From assembly GCA_016791045.1 (NCBI GenBank), contig JAEUNO010000020.1, positions 62,001-126,000 on the forward strand: DNA of 64,000 nt, in the 5' to 3' direction. The stretch comes from Methyloversatilis sp. (lineage in GTDB: Bacteria > Pseudomonadota > Gammaproteobacteria > Burkholderiales > Rhodocyclaceae). This document shows positions 45,799-57,577 of this stretch, piece by piece. A program made the position numbers and the translations under genes. The notes beneath the pieces are model-generated. The model was not told the origin of the DNA. It saw nothing but the letters and a program-made list of their open reading frames with translations, and did not search any database. The stretch's first letter is position 1. Every line of letters begins with the position of its first letter.

Positions 45799-48015
45799 AT
45801 GAATTTCAGGATCGAAAATGCGTTCCAGACGACCCGTCGCGGTTTTCTGAAGGGCGGCGCCGGTCTGGCGCTGGCCATCGTCACGCCGGTCATGGCTGAC
45901 ACCCCCGCAGCAGGTCCCGGTCTGGCCGGCAGCACGATGGTCGACGGCGAGTTCTCGCCCAGTGCCTTCATCCGCATCGGCACCGACGGCATGGTGACCA
46001 TCGTGTCCAAGCACCTTGAAATGGGTCAGGGCGTCTACACCGGGCTGGCCACACTGGTGGCCGAAGAGCTGGACGCCGACTGGTCGAAGGTGAAGGTCGA
46101 AGGCGCGCCGGCCGATGCCAAGCGCTACAACAACCTGTTCTGGGGTCCGGCGCAGGGCACCGGCGGCAGCACCGCCATCGCCAATTCGTTCGAACAGATG
46201 CGTCGCGCCGGCGCCACCGCGCGCGCCATGCTGGTGGCCGCTGCCGCCGAACAGTGGAAGGTGCCGCCCAGCCAGATCAGCGTGAAGGCAGGCGTCGTGT
46301 CGCACGCGGCCAGCGGCAGGAAGGCCGGTTTCGGCGAGCTGGCGGAAGCGGCAGGCAGGCAGGCCGTGCCGGCCGAGGTCAAGCTGAAGGACCCGAAGGA
46401 CTTCACGCTGATCGGGCGCTCGGCGCCGCGCGTCGACAGCGTGTCCAAGACCACCGGTCGCGCCACCTTCACGCAGGACGTGAAGCTGCCCGGCATGCTG
46501 ACCGCCGTGGTCGCCCACCCGCCGCGCTTCGGCGGCAAGGTTGCGTCGGTCGACGACAAGGCGGCGCGTGCCATTGCGGGCGTGACCGACGTGGTCACGA
46601 TTCCGAATGGCGTGGCCGTGCTGGCGAAGGATTTCTGGACCGCGAAGAAGGGCCGCGACGCGCTGAAGATCGAGTGGGACGAATCCGCCGCCTACCGCGG
46701 CAGCAGCGACGCCATCGTCGCCCGCTACCGCGAACTGGCGCAGACGCCGGGTCTGGCCGCGCGCAAGGACGGCGATGCCGAAGCGGCACTGGGCAAGGCC
46801 GGCAAGGTGATCGAGGCGGAATTCGCCTTCCCCTTCCTGGCCCATGCGTCGATGGAGCCGCTGAACTGCGTCATGAAGCTCGACGCCTCCGGCTGCGAGG
46901 TGTGGAACGGCGAACAGCTGCACACCGGCGACCAGTTCGCGCTGGCGAAGATGTTCGGGCTGAAGCTCGAGCAGGTGAAGCTCAACATGGTGTATGCCGG
47001 TGGCAGTTTCGGCCGGCGCGCCAATCCGCAGTCCGACTACCTGCTCGAAACCGCGCAGATCGTGCAGGCCATCAAGGGCCGGGCGCCGGTCAAGCTGGTG
47101 TGGACGCGCGAAGACGACACGCGCGGCGGCTACTACCGGCCGATCTACCTGCACAGGGTGCGCGCCGCGCTCGACGCGAAGGGCATGCCGGTCGCCTGGC
47201 AGCAGCGCATCGTCGGCCAGTCGATCGCCGCCGGTTCGCCGTTCGAAGGCATGCTGGTCAAGGAAGGCATCGACATGCTGTCGGTCGAGGGCGCGTCCAC
47301 GCTGCCCTACGCCATTCCCAATCTGAATGTCGACCTGCACACCACCAATGGCGAAGTGAAGGTGCCGGTGCAGTGGTGGCGTTCGGTCGGTTCGACCCAC
47401 ACCGGTTTCGCGACCGAAGTGTTCATCGACGAACTGGCCGGCGCCGCCGGCAAGGATCCGGTGGCCTACCGCATGGCGCTGCTCGACAAGCATCCGCGCC
47501 ATGCCGGCGTGCTCAGGCTGGCGGCCGAGAAGGCCGGCTGGGACAAGCCGCTGGCACCGTCGAAGGACGGCGCGAAGCGCGGCCGCGGCGTGGCGGTTCA
47601 TGAATCGTTCGCCAGCTTCGTCGCCCAGGTGGTCGAGGTGACGGTGCAGAAGGACGGCACGTTCAAGGTCGATCGCGTCGTGTGCGCGGTCGATTGCGGC
47701 ATCGCGGTCAATCCGGACGTGATCGCGGCGCAGATGGAAGGGGGCATCGGCTACGCGCTGGCTGCGGCGCTGACCGGTTCGATCACGCTGAAGGACGGCG
47801 TGGTCGAACAGTCGAACTTCAACGACTACCCGGTGCTGCGCATCAATGAAATGCCGAAGGTCGAGGTGCACATCGTGAAATCGGCCGCCAAGCCCACCGG
47901 CGTCGGCGAGCCGGGTGTGCCGCCGCTGGCGCCGGCGCTGGTGAATGCACTGCATGCTGCCACCGGCAAACGCATCCGCACGCTGCCGATCGGCGAGCAG
48001 TTGCAGACGGCATAG
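45799..48015 (+). CDS. Molybdenum hydroxylase large subunit (IorB-like), copy 2
   Basis: A 738-residue paralogue of the protein at 43083-45245, with twin-arginine signal [12 protein letters not shown] near residue 12. It keeps [32 protein letters not shown] and the catalytic GVGEPGVPP region. Differences throughout suggest an old duplication with a different substrate. ATG 45799 follows GAGGAGC at 45787-45793. It comes directly after the small subunit gene and before xdhC. Confidence 0.9.
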   Translation: MNFRIENAFQTTRRGFLKGGAGLALAIVTPVMADTPAAGPGLAGSTMVDGEFSPSAFIRIGTDGMVTIVSKHLEMGQGVYTGLATLVAEELDADWSKVKVEGAPADAKRYNNLFWGPAQGTGGSTAIANSFEQMRRAGATARAMLVAAAAEQWKVPPSQISVKAGVVSHAASGRKAGFGELAEAAGRQAVPAEVKLKDPKDFTLIGRSAPRVDSVSKTTGRATFTQDVKLPGMLTAVVAHPPRFGGKVASVDDKAARAIAGVTDVVTIPNGVAVLAKDFWTAKKGRDALKIEWDESAAYRGSSDAIVARYRELAQTPGLAARKDGDAEAALGKAGKVIEAEFAFPFLAHASMEPLNCVMKLDASGCEVWNGEQLHTGDQFALAKMFGLKLEQVKLNMVYAGGSFGRRANPQSDYLLETAQIVQAIKGRAPVKLVWTREDDTRGGYYRPIYLHRVRAALDAKGMPVAWQQRIVGQSIAAGSPFEGMLVKEGIDMLSVEGASTLPYAIPNLNVDLHTTNGEVKVPVQWWRSVGSTHTGFATEVFIDELAGAAGKDPVAYRMALLDKHPRHAGVLRLAAEKAGWDKPLAPSKDGAKRGRGVAVHESFASFVAQVVEVTVQKDGTFKVDRVVCAVDCGIAVNPDVIAAQMEGGIGYALAAALTGSITLKDGVVEQSNFNDYPVLRINEMPKVEVHIVKSAAKPTGVGEPGVPPLAPALVNALHAATGKRIRTLPIGEQLQTA

Positions 48016-48062
48016 TGGGTTGTGTTGGGCGTCACCTCCGAAAGGAAAGGCAGCGATAGACC

Positions 48063-49091
48063 ATGGACAGTCTCGATCTCGAAGTTCTGACCCGCGCCCG
48101 CGACTGGCTGCGTGCCGGTCACCGCGTCATGCTGGCCACCGTGGTGCGCACCTGGGGTTCGTCGCCGCGCCCGCCCGGCGCACTGCTGGCACTGCGCGAC
48201 GACGGCCGCGCCGTGGGTTCGGTGTCCGGTGGCTGCATCGAGGACGACCTCATGTTCAGGCTGCGGCGCGACGGTCTGCCGACCGCGGCGCACGTCGTGA
48301 GCTATGGCGTCAGCGCCGACGAGGCGCGACGCTTCGGCCTGCCCTGCGGCGGCACGCTGCAGCTGGTGCTGGAACCGCTGACCGACGCCGCGGCGCTCGA
48401 CGATCTGCTGACCCGACTGGGCCGCGGCGAACTGCTGACGCGCCGGCTCGATCTGGCCAGCGGTCGCGCCACGCTGCACGCCGGTCACGCCGACCAGGCG
48501 CTGCATTTCGACGGCCACACGCTGATCAGCGTGTTCGGCCCGCGCTACCGGCTGCTGCTGATCGGCGCCGGCCAGCTGTCGGCCAGTCTGGCGCGCATCG
48601 CGCAGTCGCTCGATTTCGCGGTCACCGTGTGCGATCCGCGCGAGGAATACAGCGACGAGTGGGCCGTACCCGGCAGCACGCTGTCGCGCGACATGCCGGA
48701 CGATCTGGTGATCGCGATGCAGCCGGATGCCCGCATGGCGGTCATCGCGCTGACGCATGATCCTAAGCTGGATGACCTGGCGCTGATGGAGGCACTGAAG
48801 ACGCCCGCCTTCTATGTCGCCGCCCTGGGCTCGCGTCGCAACAACGATGCGCGGCGCGAGCGGCTGAAGGAATTCGACGTCAGCGACGCGCAGCTCGATC
48901 GTCTGCGCGGCCCGGCCGGTCTGTACATCGGCAGCCGTACACCGGCTGAAATCGCAGTGTCGATCGCGGCCGAACTGGTGGCGATGAAGAACGGCGCTGC
49001 CGCCGACACGCTATTGAACGTGCGCGACGCCAAGTCCGCACTCGACATCGCCGCGGACACGCTGTCGTCGTGCGCGGCGGGTCGTTACTGA
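48063..49091 (+). CDS. XdhC/CoxI-family molybdenum cofactor maturation protein
   Basis: A 342-residue protein with the N-terminal XdhC segment [16 protein letters not shown] and [12 protein letters not shown], and a C-terminal Rossmann domain [14 protein letters not shown], with [15 protein letters not shown] near residue 260. XdhC proteins bind the molybdenum cofactor, help sulfurate it and insert it into the large subunit. A good ribosome site, GAAAGGAAAGG, lies about ten to twenty bases upstream. It follows the second large subunit and precedes mocA. Confidence 0.92.
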   Translation: MDSLDLEVLTRARDWLRAGHRVMLATVVRTWGSSPRPPGALLALRDDGRAVGSVSGGCIEDDLMFRLRRDGLPTAAHVVSYGVSADEARRFGLPCGGTLQLVLEPLTDAAALDDLLTRLGRGELLTRRLDLASGRATLHAGHADQALHFDGHTLISVFGPRYRLLLIGAGQLSASLARIAQSLDFAVTVCDPREEYSDEWAVPGSTLSRDMPDDLVIAMQPDARMAVIALTHDPKLDDLALMEALKTPAFYVAALGSRRNNDARRERLKEFDVSDAQLDRLRGPAGLYIGSRTPAEIAVSIAAELVAMKNGAAADTLLNVRDAKSALDIAADTLSSCAAGRY

Positions 49092-49221
49092 GTTCCGCTC
49101 CGATGGGTGCGCGCAGGCCCGGCATCCGGCCGCCCGTCGCGACGCTCTCCCCTCCGCTGCGTGCCGGGCTGGCTGACGCGCTGCGGTCTGGGCGTGCCCA
49201 TCGGACGCGGAACATCCCCTG

Positions 49222-49788
49222 ATGCAGGGCATCCTGCTCGCCGCCGGCTACGGCCGGCGCTTCGACCCGAGCGGCCAGCGCAGCAAGTTGCTGGCCTGCC
49301 TGCCCGATGGTGAATCGGTTGCAGCGCAGTCGGCGCGCACCCTGTGCGCGGCGCTGCCCGGCAGCATGGCGGTGATCCGGCCGGGTCAGACAGAACTGGC
49401 GGCGCAGCTGCGCGACGCCGGCTGTCACATTGTCGAAAGCATTGAAGCCGAAGCCGGCATGGGCAGCGCGCTGGCGCATGCGGTACGCGCGACGCGCGGC
49501 GCCGAAGGCTGGCTGGTCGCGCTGGCTGACATGCCGTGGGTACCGGGTGGCGCCATCCGTGCCGTGGCCAGTGCCATCGACACCCCGAAGCGCATCGCCG
49601 CCGCCGCTTTCGACGGCCGGCGTGGCCACCCGGTCGCATTCGGCGCGCACTGGGCGTCGCAACTTGTCGCCCTGCGCGGCGACAGCGGCGCGCGCGACCT
49701 GCTGCGCACTGCCGACGTGCGGCTGATCGAAGCAGGCACGGTCGACGTTCTGCGCGACATCGATCATCCGGCCGATCTGGCGGGCTGA
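49222..49788 (+). CDS. mocA: Molybdenum cofactor cytidylyltransferase (MocA/MobA-like)
   Basis: A 188-residue nucleotidyltransferase starting MQGILLAAGYGRRFDP, the glycine-rich NTP loop, then LLVALADMPWV-like (VALADMPWV) with the metal-binding Asp and GRRGHPVAFG later. MocA attaches CMP to molybdopterin for xanthine dehydrogenase family enzymes, matching the operon. It lies 130 bases after xdhC on the same strand; the intervening stretch has no gene. Confidence 0.87.
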   Translation: MQGILLAAGYGRRFDPSGQRSKLLACLPDGESVAAQSARTLCAALPGSMAVIRPGQTELAAQLRDAGCHIVESIEAEAGMGSALAHAVRATRGAEGWLVALADMPWVPGGAIRAVASAIDTPKRIAAAAFDGRRGHPVAFGAHWASQLVALRGDSGARDLLRTADVRLIEAGTVDVLRDIDHPADLAG

Positions 49789-49897
49789 TCTGCGGCCTGC
49801 GGCCGCGTGAATTTGTGCTCAAGTATTGGCCTGCAGCGGCGTTACAGGGGTGTTACCCACGTTTTTCTCGTATCGCACGACGCACGACGCACGACCC

Positions 49898-51025
49898 ATG
49901 ACGCCCCCCGTATTGTTTGAAGCGCTCGACACGGAAATCGGCACCTCGCTGACCGACCAGATGCACTGGCTGCATGAACATGTGCGCCATCACCACCCCA
50001 AGGTGAACCGCATCGCCATCGCGCTGTACGACAGCAACCAGGACCTGTTGAAAAGTTATGTGAGCAGTTCGGATCTCGGTGATCCGCTGTCGCTTTACGA
50101 ACGTCCGCTGACCACCGTACCGTCCCTGCTCGAGCTGGCGCGCGATCAGTCCTCGCGGGTGATCAACGATCTGGCACAACTGCCGCAGCCGTGCGCCGAG
50201 CATACGTACTGGCTGCTTTCGCGTGGCTACCGCAGCAGCTACACGGTGCCGCTGTTCCAGTCCAGCCGGCTGCTCGGCTTCCTGTTCTTCGATTCACGCA
50301 CGCCGGACGCCTTCGTCGGTCGCGTACCCGAAGAACTTCAGATCTATGTGCAGTTGTGCCGCATGTCGGTGCTCAACGTGATCAACCTGTCGCACGCGGT
50401 GGAAGGCATGGTCAGGGTCGCCCGCGGTCTGGCGCACCTGCGCGACATTGAAACAGGCCGCCACCTCGACCGCATGTCCAGCTACAGCCGGCTCATCGCA
50501 CGCGGCGTGGCGTCGCGCTTCGGTTGCACTGACGAGTTCATCGAGCACGTGTATCTGTTCTCTCCGCTGCACGACATCGGCAAGATCGGCATCCCGGACA
50601 GCATCCTGCTGAAACCCGGAAAGCTCAGCGACGAAGAGCGTCTGGCCATGCAATGCCATGTGGAACTTGGCGTCCGGCTGGTCGAAGAAGTGATGCGCGA
50701 CGCCGGACTCGCCGGCACCGGATACGTGTCGGTGCTGCGCAACGTCGTGCATTGCCACCATGAGTTCCTCGATGGCAGCGGCTATCCGCGCGGCCTGTCG
50801 GGTGACGAAGTGCCTCTGGAAGGGCGCATCGTCACCATCGCGGACATCTTCGACGCGCTGACGTCGGAACGTCCGTACAAGAGGCCGTGGAGCAATGAAG
50901 ATGCGCTGGCGGAACTGCAGCGCATGGCCGACGCCGGGAAGATAGATCCGCATTGCGTCGAGGCGCTCACACGCTCCGTCGCCGACGTCCGGAATATCCA
51001 GAAGAAATTCGGTCTGGCGGCCTGA
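49898..51025 (+). CDS. GAF and HD-GYP domain phosphodiesterase
   Basis: A 375-residue cytoplasmic protein. Residues about 20-160 form a GAF-like sensor. The HD-GYP domain (about 175-370) has LHDIGKIGIPDSILLKPGKL with the HD pair, VHCHHEFLDGSGYPRGL with the HH and GYP motifs, and IVTIADIFDALTSERPYKR. HD-GYP enzymes degrade cyclic-di-GMP; conserved metal ligands indicate activity. The start is set at ATG 49898 (MTPPVLFEA). It is monocistronic and convergent with the small secreted-protein gene. Confidence 0.9.
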   Translation: MTPPVLFEALDTEIGTSLTDQMHWLHEHVRHHHPKVNRIAIALYDSNQDLLKSYVSSSDLGDPLSLYERPLTTVPSLLELARDQSSRVINDLAQLPQPCAEHTYWLLSRGYRSSYTVPLFQSSRLLGFLFFDSRTPDAFVGRVPEELQIYVQLCRMSVLNVINLSHAVEGMVRVARGLAHLRDIETGRHLDRMSSYSRLIARGVASRFGCTDEFIEHVYLFSPLHDIGKIGIPDSILLKPGKLSDEERLAMQCHVELGVRLVEEVMRDAGLAGTGYVSVLRNVVHCHHEFLDGSGYPRGLSGDEVPLEGRIVTIADIFDALTSERPYKRPWSNEDALAELQRMADAGKIDPHCVEALTRSVADVRNIQKKFGLAA

Positions 51026-51050
51026 CCGCTGCACGGGCGCGGTGTCGCGG

Positions 51051-51461
51051 CTACACCGATCCCATGTCCAGCCAGCCGGTGCAGGCCGGGCGGTCGACGC
51101 TGCGCACCTGCATCCAGCGCTTGAGCGCACCACCCCGCTCGCGCGGCCACCGGGTTTCGCGGTGATCGAGCACCGTGAACGCTTCCTTGTCGCCCTGGCG
51201 GCCACGCAGTGCCCTGAGCTGTTCGCGGTTGTACGCGCAGACCGATGACTGCATCTGCTGGATCGACCGGGTGAGGCTGTGACGCTGCTGCACCGTTTCG
51301 CTGCCGGTTTCCGGCTGTGGAAACAGCGGCAGCCTCATCGTGAGCACGCCATCGATGCCCTCGAATGGCAGTGTCACGGTGTCGCCGATGGCGGGGGGTG
51401 CGGCCTGGGCGGCGGACATGCAGGCGAGTGCGGCGAGGGCAAGCAGGTGTTTCGGGGTCAT
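51051..51461 (-). CDS. Small secreted protein of unknown function, 136 aa
   Basis: A signal peptide (about 1-21, MTPKHLLALA to AQA) is followed by about 115 residues with two cysteines (SSVCAY and RPACTG) that could form one disulfide. I recognise no family. It starts 44 bases after the trypsin-like protease gene on the same strand, so both may be exported products of one transcript. Codon use fits the neighbours. Confidence 0.7.
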   Translation of the reverse strand: MTPKHLLALAALACMSAAQAAPPAIGDTVTLPFEGIDGVLTMRLPLFPQPETGSETVQQRHSLTRSIQQMQSSVCAYNREQLRALRGRQGDKEAFTVLDHRETRWPRERGGALKRWMQVRSVDRPACTGWLDMGSV

Positions 51462-51505
51462 CGGTCGGCGGCGCGGCTGGACGTGACGACGATGGTACCG
51501 GACAT

Positions 51506-52333
51506 TCAGCCGCCGCCCTGCGCCCGCGCAAGTTCGAGCATGTCGCGCGCCTCGACGGAATCCGGCTGCGTCGTCAACCAGCCGCGGCAGTGTCGGGCCA
51601 GTTCGTCCCAGCGTCCTTCGTGCTCGAACTGCACCGCCTGCAGGAAGGGGGCGCGCGCCGCGCCCGCTTCGGCCCAGAACGGCATCTGGTCGGGCAGGCG
51701 TGGCTTGATGCCGGCCGCCAGCACTTCGGGCACCCAGTCGGCCGGGATGGCGAAGAACATGCTCTTGTCCGGACTGAGCTTGTAGAAGGTCAGGATGCCG
51801 ATCAGTCGCCCCTCGTGGTCGAACAGCCCGCCGCCGGACGCGCCGGCGGCGAAGGCGGCGCTGCCGCGCAGCACCCGGCTGCCCTCCATCGCATACAGGT
51901 GCTTCACCTCGCCCACATCGTAGGCGAAGCGCCCGGCTGTGAAGCCGAGGCTGAACACCACGTCGCGCTTGCTGACCTGGCTGGACGGAATCAGCGGCGC
52001 GGCGCGCGTGCCGATCTGGTCGGATTTCAGAATGCACAGGTCGCGCCGGTAATCGGCCGCGACCAGATCGACGGTGAGCGCCTCGCCGGTCTGCACCACG
52101 ACGCCATGCGTCGCCTCGCCCAGCACATGGCAGCTGGTTGCCAGCAGACCCGGGCCGACCATGACCGCCGATCCGCTCGAGGTGCCGCGCGGGCTTTTCG
52201 CGTACAGCTGGAACACCGTGCGGGCCGCGCCCGGTACGCGCTCGTACAGGGCGTCATTCGACACCGCCGTGTCAGCGGCCGGGGCCCATGCACACAGCGC
52301 GCTCAGAAAGATTGCTGCCGACCATTGCTTCAT
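51506..52333 (-). CDS. Trypsin-like serine protease, exported, 275 aa
   Basis: Signal peptide (about 1-20, ending PAA), then a chymotrypsin-fold domain with the catalytic triad: His in ATSCHVLGE (about residue 69), Asp in YRRDLCILK (about 98) and Ser in AGASGGGLFD (about 166). There is no PDZ domain; a C-terminal helical stretch (about 225-275) resembles one TPR. Such proteins act in the periplasm in quality control or processing. It is divergent from ureD and followed by a small secreted protein. Confidence 0.85.
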   Translation of the reverse strand: MKQWSAAIFLSALCAWAPAADTAVSNDALYERVPGAARTVFQLYAKSPRGTSSGSAVMVGPGLLATSCHVLGEATHGVVVQTGEALTVDLVAADYRRDLCILKSDQIGTRAAPLIPSSQVSKRDVVFSLGFTAGRFAYDVGEVKHLYAMEGSRVLRGSAAFAAGASGGGLFDHEGRLIGILTFYKLSPDKSMFFAIPADWVPEVLAAGIKPRLPDQMPFWAEAGAARAPFLQAVQFEHEGRWDELARHCRGWLTTQPDSVEARDMLELARAQGGG

Positions 52334-52438
52334 GGAGCCCCCGGAAAGTCAGGTTCGGATCACCCGCTGCTTGGTGTCGCCAATCGGCCAACGGTTCCGT
52401 TGCCGCCGCCGGTACGAACAGTCGTTTACCATCGGCCG

Positions 52439-53311
52439 ATGAATGCAACGCCGATGACCGCTCCGATGGCCCCTTTCGCACCGCCGCACGCCACGGCCGG
52501 CTGGCAGGCCCGCATCGCGCTCGACTACCGCCTGTCCGGCGGCCGCAGCGTGCTCGCACGGCGCGAGCACGTCGGACCGCTGCGCGTGCAGAAGGCGCTC
52601 TACCCGGAAGGCGATGCGGTGTGTCACACCCTGCTGCTGCATCCGCCGGGCGGCATCGCCGGCGGTGACGCGCTGCAGGCGGACATCGAAGCCGCCGAAG
52701 GCGCGCATGCGCTGATCACCACGCCCGGCGCGACCAAGTGGTATCGCAGCGCCGGGCCGGCGGCGCAGTCCGGCCTGTCGATGCACATCGGTGCCGGCGC
52801 CTGCGTCGAATGGCTGCCGCAGGAAGCCATCGTGTTCGACGGCGCGCGGGCGCACATCGCCAGCCGCATCGAGCTTGAGGCCGGCGCGCATTTCATCGGT
52901 CTGGATCTGTATTGCCTCGGCCGCACGGCCAGCGGCGAGCGCTTCTCCCGCGGCGAACTGAAGCTCGACACGCGCATCGTCCGTGCCGGGAAGACGCTGT
53001 GGCTGGAACAGGCGCGGCTCGATGGCGATTCGCCGCTGCTGCAGTCGGCCGCCGGACTGGCCGGTGCGCCGGTGTTCGGTACGCTGCTGTGCGCAGGTTT
53101 CGACGCCGACGACGCCTTGCTGGCCGCCTGCCGTGCGCTGCCCTGTGCCCCGGGCGAAGGCGGCGTCACCCGCTTGCCCGGTCTGCTGGTGGCGCGCTAC
53201 CGCGGGGCGTGCAGCCAGTCGGCCCGGGCATGGTTCGTGCATCTGTGGTCGCTGGTGCGACCGGCAATGACCGGGCGAGCGGCGCAGCCGCCCCGGATCT
53301 GGGCGACCTGA
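52439..53311 (+). CDS. ureD: Urease accessory protein UreD
   Basis: UreD (UreH) binds apo-urease with UreF and UreG during nickel loading. The 290-residue protein has the family motifs VCHTLLLHPPGGIAGGDAL and ATKWYRSAGPAA, and the central ARIELEAGAHFIGLD-like strand (SRIELEAGAHFIG). The first ATG in a good context is at 52439 (MNATPMTAP); the longer open frame upstream is antisense to the protease gene. It heads the operon ureD-A-orf-B-orf-C-E-F-G. Confidence 0.93.
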   Translation: MNATPMTAPMAPFAPPHATAGWQARIALDYRLSGGRSVLARREHVGPLRVQKALYPEGDAVCHTLLLHPPGGIAGGDALQADIEAAEGAHALITTPGATKWYRSAGPAAQSGLSMHIGAGACVEWLPQEAIVFDGARAHIASRIELEAGAHFIGLDLYCLGRTASGERFSRGELKLDTRIVRAGKTLWLEQARLDGDSPLLQSAAGLAGAPVFGTLLCAGFDADDALLAACRALPCAPGEGGVTRLPGLLVARYRGACSQSARAWFVHLWSLVRPAMTGRAAQPPRIWAT

Positions 53312-53364
53312 AGGTCGATGGACAAGCTGTTCGACACCCCTGAAAGCGGAAGAGAAGAACAACG

Positions 53365-53667
53365 ATGGAACTGACGCCACGCGAAAAAGACAAGCTGCTC
53401 ATCTTCACCGCGGCCCTGCTCGCCGAACGCCGGCGTGCGCGCGGACTGAAGCTGAACTACCCGGAAGCGGTGGCGCTGATCACTGCCGCCATCATGGAAG
53501 GCGCGCGCGACGGACGCAGCGTCGCCGAACTGATGAGCTTCGGCACCACCCTGCTCAGCCGTGACGACGTCATGGAAGGCGTGCCGGAAATGATTCCGGA
53601 CATACAGGTGGAAGCCACATTCCCGGACGGCACCAAGCTGGTGACCGTCCACCAACCCATACAGTGA
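53365..53667 (+). CDS. ureA: Urease gamma subunit UreA
   Basis: UreA of 100 residues, the normal length. It starts [23 protein letters not shown] and has [21 protein letters not shown] and the C-terminal [13 protein letters not shown]. Together with UreB and UreC it forms the structural enzyme that splits urea into ammonia and carbamate. It follows ureD by 53 bases. Confidence 0.98.
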   Translation: MELTPREKDKLLIFTAALLAERRRARGLKLNYPEAVALITAAIMEGARDGRSVAELMSFGTTLLSRDDVMEGVPEMIPDIQVEATFPDGTKLVTVHQPIQ

Positions 53668-53676
53668 GGCGCTTCG

Positions 53677-53955
53677 GTGAGCGATGAGGAAGTCGAGCTG
53701 GCCCGTCGTCTTGCGCGCTTCAAGCTCAGCGTGCGGCGTACGCTCGGCGTGTCGGTCAATCTCGACGCGCTGCTAGTCGATCTCGACTACCGCACCCGAA
53801 CCCTGTCCGAGATCGAGGAATTGACCGACGACGAAGAACTGCTGGTGAACCTGCTGCTGGTGCGCGACCTGCTGTCGAAGAAGCGCGACAGCGCGGACGA
53901 CGAAGCAGGCACCAAGCCCGTGCGCGATTACCGTTTTGGTGCGCGCTCGGGGTGA
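53677..53955 (+). CDS. Small unknown protein within the urease operon, 92 aa
   Basis: Starts at GTG 53677, nine bases after ureA ends, and is read in the same direction. The product is acidic and helical, about 92 residues, with no signal peptide, cysteine or histidine cluster. A segment near residues 33-60, VDLDYRTRTLSEIEELTDDEEL, is the most striking. I recognise no family. Position between ureA and ureB suggests a role in urease assembly or regulation, but nothing in the sequence proves it. A 72-base gap with no further gene separates it from ureB. Confidence 0.7.
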   Translation: MSDEEVELARRLARFKLSVRRTLGVSVNLDALLVDLDYRTRTLSEIEELTDDEELLVNLLLVRDLLSKKRDSADDEAGTKPVRDYRFGARSG

Positions 53956-54027
53956 GCGCAGCGATGCCCGACATCCTCCCGCCACACAACCGCGCACAGC
54001 CCATATGAAGCCAGTCAGGAACAACGC

Positions 54028-54354
54028 ATGATTCCCGGACAGATGCAGGTCGCCGACGGCGACATCGAACTCAACGCCGGCCGCGCGACGATCACGCTCG
54101 ACGTGCGCAACACCGGCGACCGACCGGTACAGGTCGGTTCGCACTACCACTTTGCCGAAACCAACGACGGGCTCGATTTCGACCGGGCCGCGGCGCGTGG
54201 TTTCCGGCTGGACATCGCAGCCGGTACCGCGGTGCGTTTCGAACCCGGCCAGCTGCGCACCGTGCAGCTGGTCGCACTGGCCGGCGACCGCCGGGTTTTC
54301 GGATTTCAGGGCCGCGTTCAGGGCCCGCTCGACCCCCTTGGAGACAGGACATGA
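54028..54354 (+). CDS. ureB: Urease beta subunit UreB
   Basis: UreB of 108 residues, normal length. Family motifs include [38 protein letters not shown] and [21 protein letters not shown] lies 5-10 bases upstream of ATG. Its stop overlaps the start of the following small membrane-protein gene (ATGA). Confidence 0.98.
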   Translation: MIPGQMQVADGDIELNAGRATITLDVRNTGDRPVQVGSHYHFAETNDGLDFDRAAARGFRLDIAAGTAVRFEPGQLRTVQLVALAGDRRVFGFQGRVQGPLDPLGDRT

Positions 54355-54569
54355 CCCGAACGACAGTGGCGCTTGTGGCGCTGTGGAGCAGTGCGGCCTC
54401 GGCACACGATGGCGAACATCATGGCAGCCTGCTTGCCACGCTGATGCATCTGGTCAGCCAGCCCGACCATGTCGCGATGATCGCCGCTGCGGCCATCCTG
54501 GGCGGTGTCGGTGCGCTGATGATGCGCCGGCGTGCCCGCGCCGCGCGCCGCATGTTCGGCAAGCAGTGA
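54351..54569 (+). CDS. Miniature HupE/UreJ-like membrane protein, 72 aa
   Basis: An N-terminal signal or membrane segment ends near residue 18 (SAASA), releasing a mature start HDGEHHG, followed by [14 protein letters not shown]. The H-x5-DH pattern (HLVSQPDH) matches the nickel-binding motif of the first transmembrane helix of HupE/UreJ permeases. After it comes one membrane helix ([14 protein letters not shown]) and a basic tail [13 protein letters not shown]. Full HupE/UreJ proteins are about 200 residues with six helices; this one has only the first unit. ATG overlaps the ureB stop, so it is coupled. A role in nickel binding or delivery is inferred. Confidence 0.72.
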   Translation: MTRTTVALVALWSSAASAHDGEHHGSLLATLMHLVSQPDHVAMIAAAAILGGVGALMMRRRARAARRMFGKQ

Positions 54570-54587
54570 GCCGGTGATCGCGTTCCG

Positions 54588-56300
<1,713 letters not shown>

Positions 56301-56343
56301 CCCGGATGGTTTTCTTGCCGCGACATCCGCGGCAGACACACAA

Positions 56344-56838
56344 ATGCTGCTGATCGAATCCTTCGCGCCGGCCGACGCCGTGCCGGCCGAAACACTGACG
56401 CTGTCGTTCGAGCTGCGCGCCAAATGCCGGCTGCGCACCCACCTCGATTCGGGCGAAGAGGTCGGCCTGTTCCTGCCGCGCGGCACGATCCTGCGCGGTG
56501 GCGACCGGCTGGCCGGCAATGATGGCCGCTTCGTGCGGGTCGTTGCGGCCGCCGAAACGGTGACCGAGGCACGCAGCGCCGATGCGCTGCTGCTTGCGCG
56601 GGCGGCCTATCACCTCGGCAACCGCCATGTCGCGGTCGAGGTGCAGCCCGGCCTGCTGCGGCTGGCCGCCGACCATGTGCTGGCGCAGATGCTGGCGGGT
56701 CTGGGGCTGGAGGTGACCGAAGCCCGCGCGCCCTTCGAACCGGAGGCCGGCGCCTATGGCGGCCAGCCGGCGCACCACACGCACGCCCATGCCGAGGAAA
56801 CCGGCGCCAAACTGCATCTGTTCGGTGGCGCTGCGTGA
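56344..56838 (+). CDS. ureE: Urease accessory protein UreE
   Basis: A 164-residue nickel chaperone. The C-terminal domain has [11 protein letters not shown], with the conserved His of the dimer nickel site, and ends with a modest His region [18 protein letters not shown], shorter than in Klebsiella. ATG at 56344 gives the family N terminus. The stop overlaps the GTG start of ureF. Confidence 0.94.
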   Translation: MLLIESFAPADAVPAETLTLSFELRAKCRLRTHLDSGEEVGLFLPRGTILRGGDRLAGNDGRFVRVVAAAETVTEARSADALLLARAAYHLGNRHVAVEVQPGLLRLAADHVLAQMLAGLGLEVTEARAPFEPEAGAYGGQPAHHTHAHAEETGAKLHLFGGAA

Positions 56839-57512
56839 CACCGCTTGCGCTTGTCCGCCTGCTGCATCTGGCCAGCCCGACGCTGCCGGTCGGCGCGTTC
56901 AGCTATTCGCAGGGGCTGGAGTGGCAGGTGGATGGCGGCGCCCTCCGTACCGAGGCGGACGCCGGCGACTGGATACGGGCCGTGCTCGACGCCGGTGTCG
57001 CGCGCTTCGAACTGCCTCTGCTGGCGACGCTGATGCGCGCCTGGTCAGCGGACGATCACCGCGCGCTCGCCGCGCTCAACGACGACTATCTGGCCAGCCG
57101 CGAGGCGGCCGAACTGCGCGCCGAAACGGTGCAGATGGGCTACTCGTGCACGCAGTTGCTGAAGGCGCTCGACGCCTGCCGCGGCGTCGCCGATGTGCTG
57201 GCGGACATCCCTGAGCCGGCGTTTCCGACCGCCTGGTCCGGTGCTGCGGTGGCGCTCGATGTACCGGTCGGGCCGGCGCTGACCGCCTGGACCTGGGCCT
57301 GGGCGGAGAATCAGGTGATGGCCGCGATCAAGGCGGTGCCGCTCGGCCAGACAGCGGGCCAGCGCCTGCTGATGATGCTGGGCGAAGCCATTCCGTCGCG
57401 CGTCGACGCTGCCATCGACCTGCCGCGCGCGGACTGGAGCAACTTCGCGCCTGGTCTGGCCATCGCCAGTTGCCGGCACGAAACGCAGTATTCGCGTTTG
57501 TTCAGATCATGA
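56835..57512 (+). CDS. ureF: Urease accessory protein UreF
   Basis: UreF of 225 residues: [25 protein letters not shown] at the start is the family signature, with MGYSCTQLL and a C-terminal [16 protein letters not shown]. UreF links UreD-urease to UreG and gates GTP-driven nickel transfer. The start is GTG at 56835, overlapping ureE (GTGA). Confidence 0.95.
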   Translation: MTPLALVRLLHLASPTLPVGAFSYSQGLEWQVDGGALRTEADAGDWIRAVLDAGVARFELPLLATLMRAWSADDHRALAALNDDYLASREAAELRAETVQMGYSCTQLLKALDACRGVADVLADIPEPAFPTAWSGAAVALDVPVGPALTAWTWAWAENQVMAAIKAVPLGQTAGQRLLMMLGEAIPSRVDAAIDLPRADWSNFAPGLAIASCRHETQYSRLFRS

Positions 57513-57577
57513 AGGCGGCACTTGATCCGTCCGTCAATCACGTGCGCAGAACGATTTCAGCCTGAAAGGACGACCTC

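Noticed and set aside
45643-47955. Minus-strand frame of 770 codons opposite the second molybdenum hydroxylase large subunit
   Set aside because: Long only because of codon bias; His/Arg-rich without any recognisable domain.
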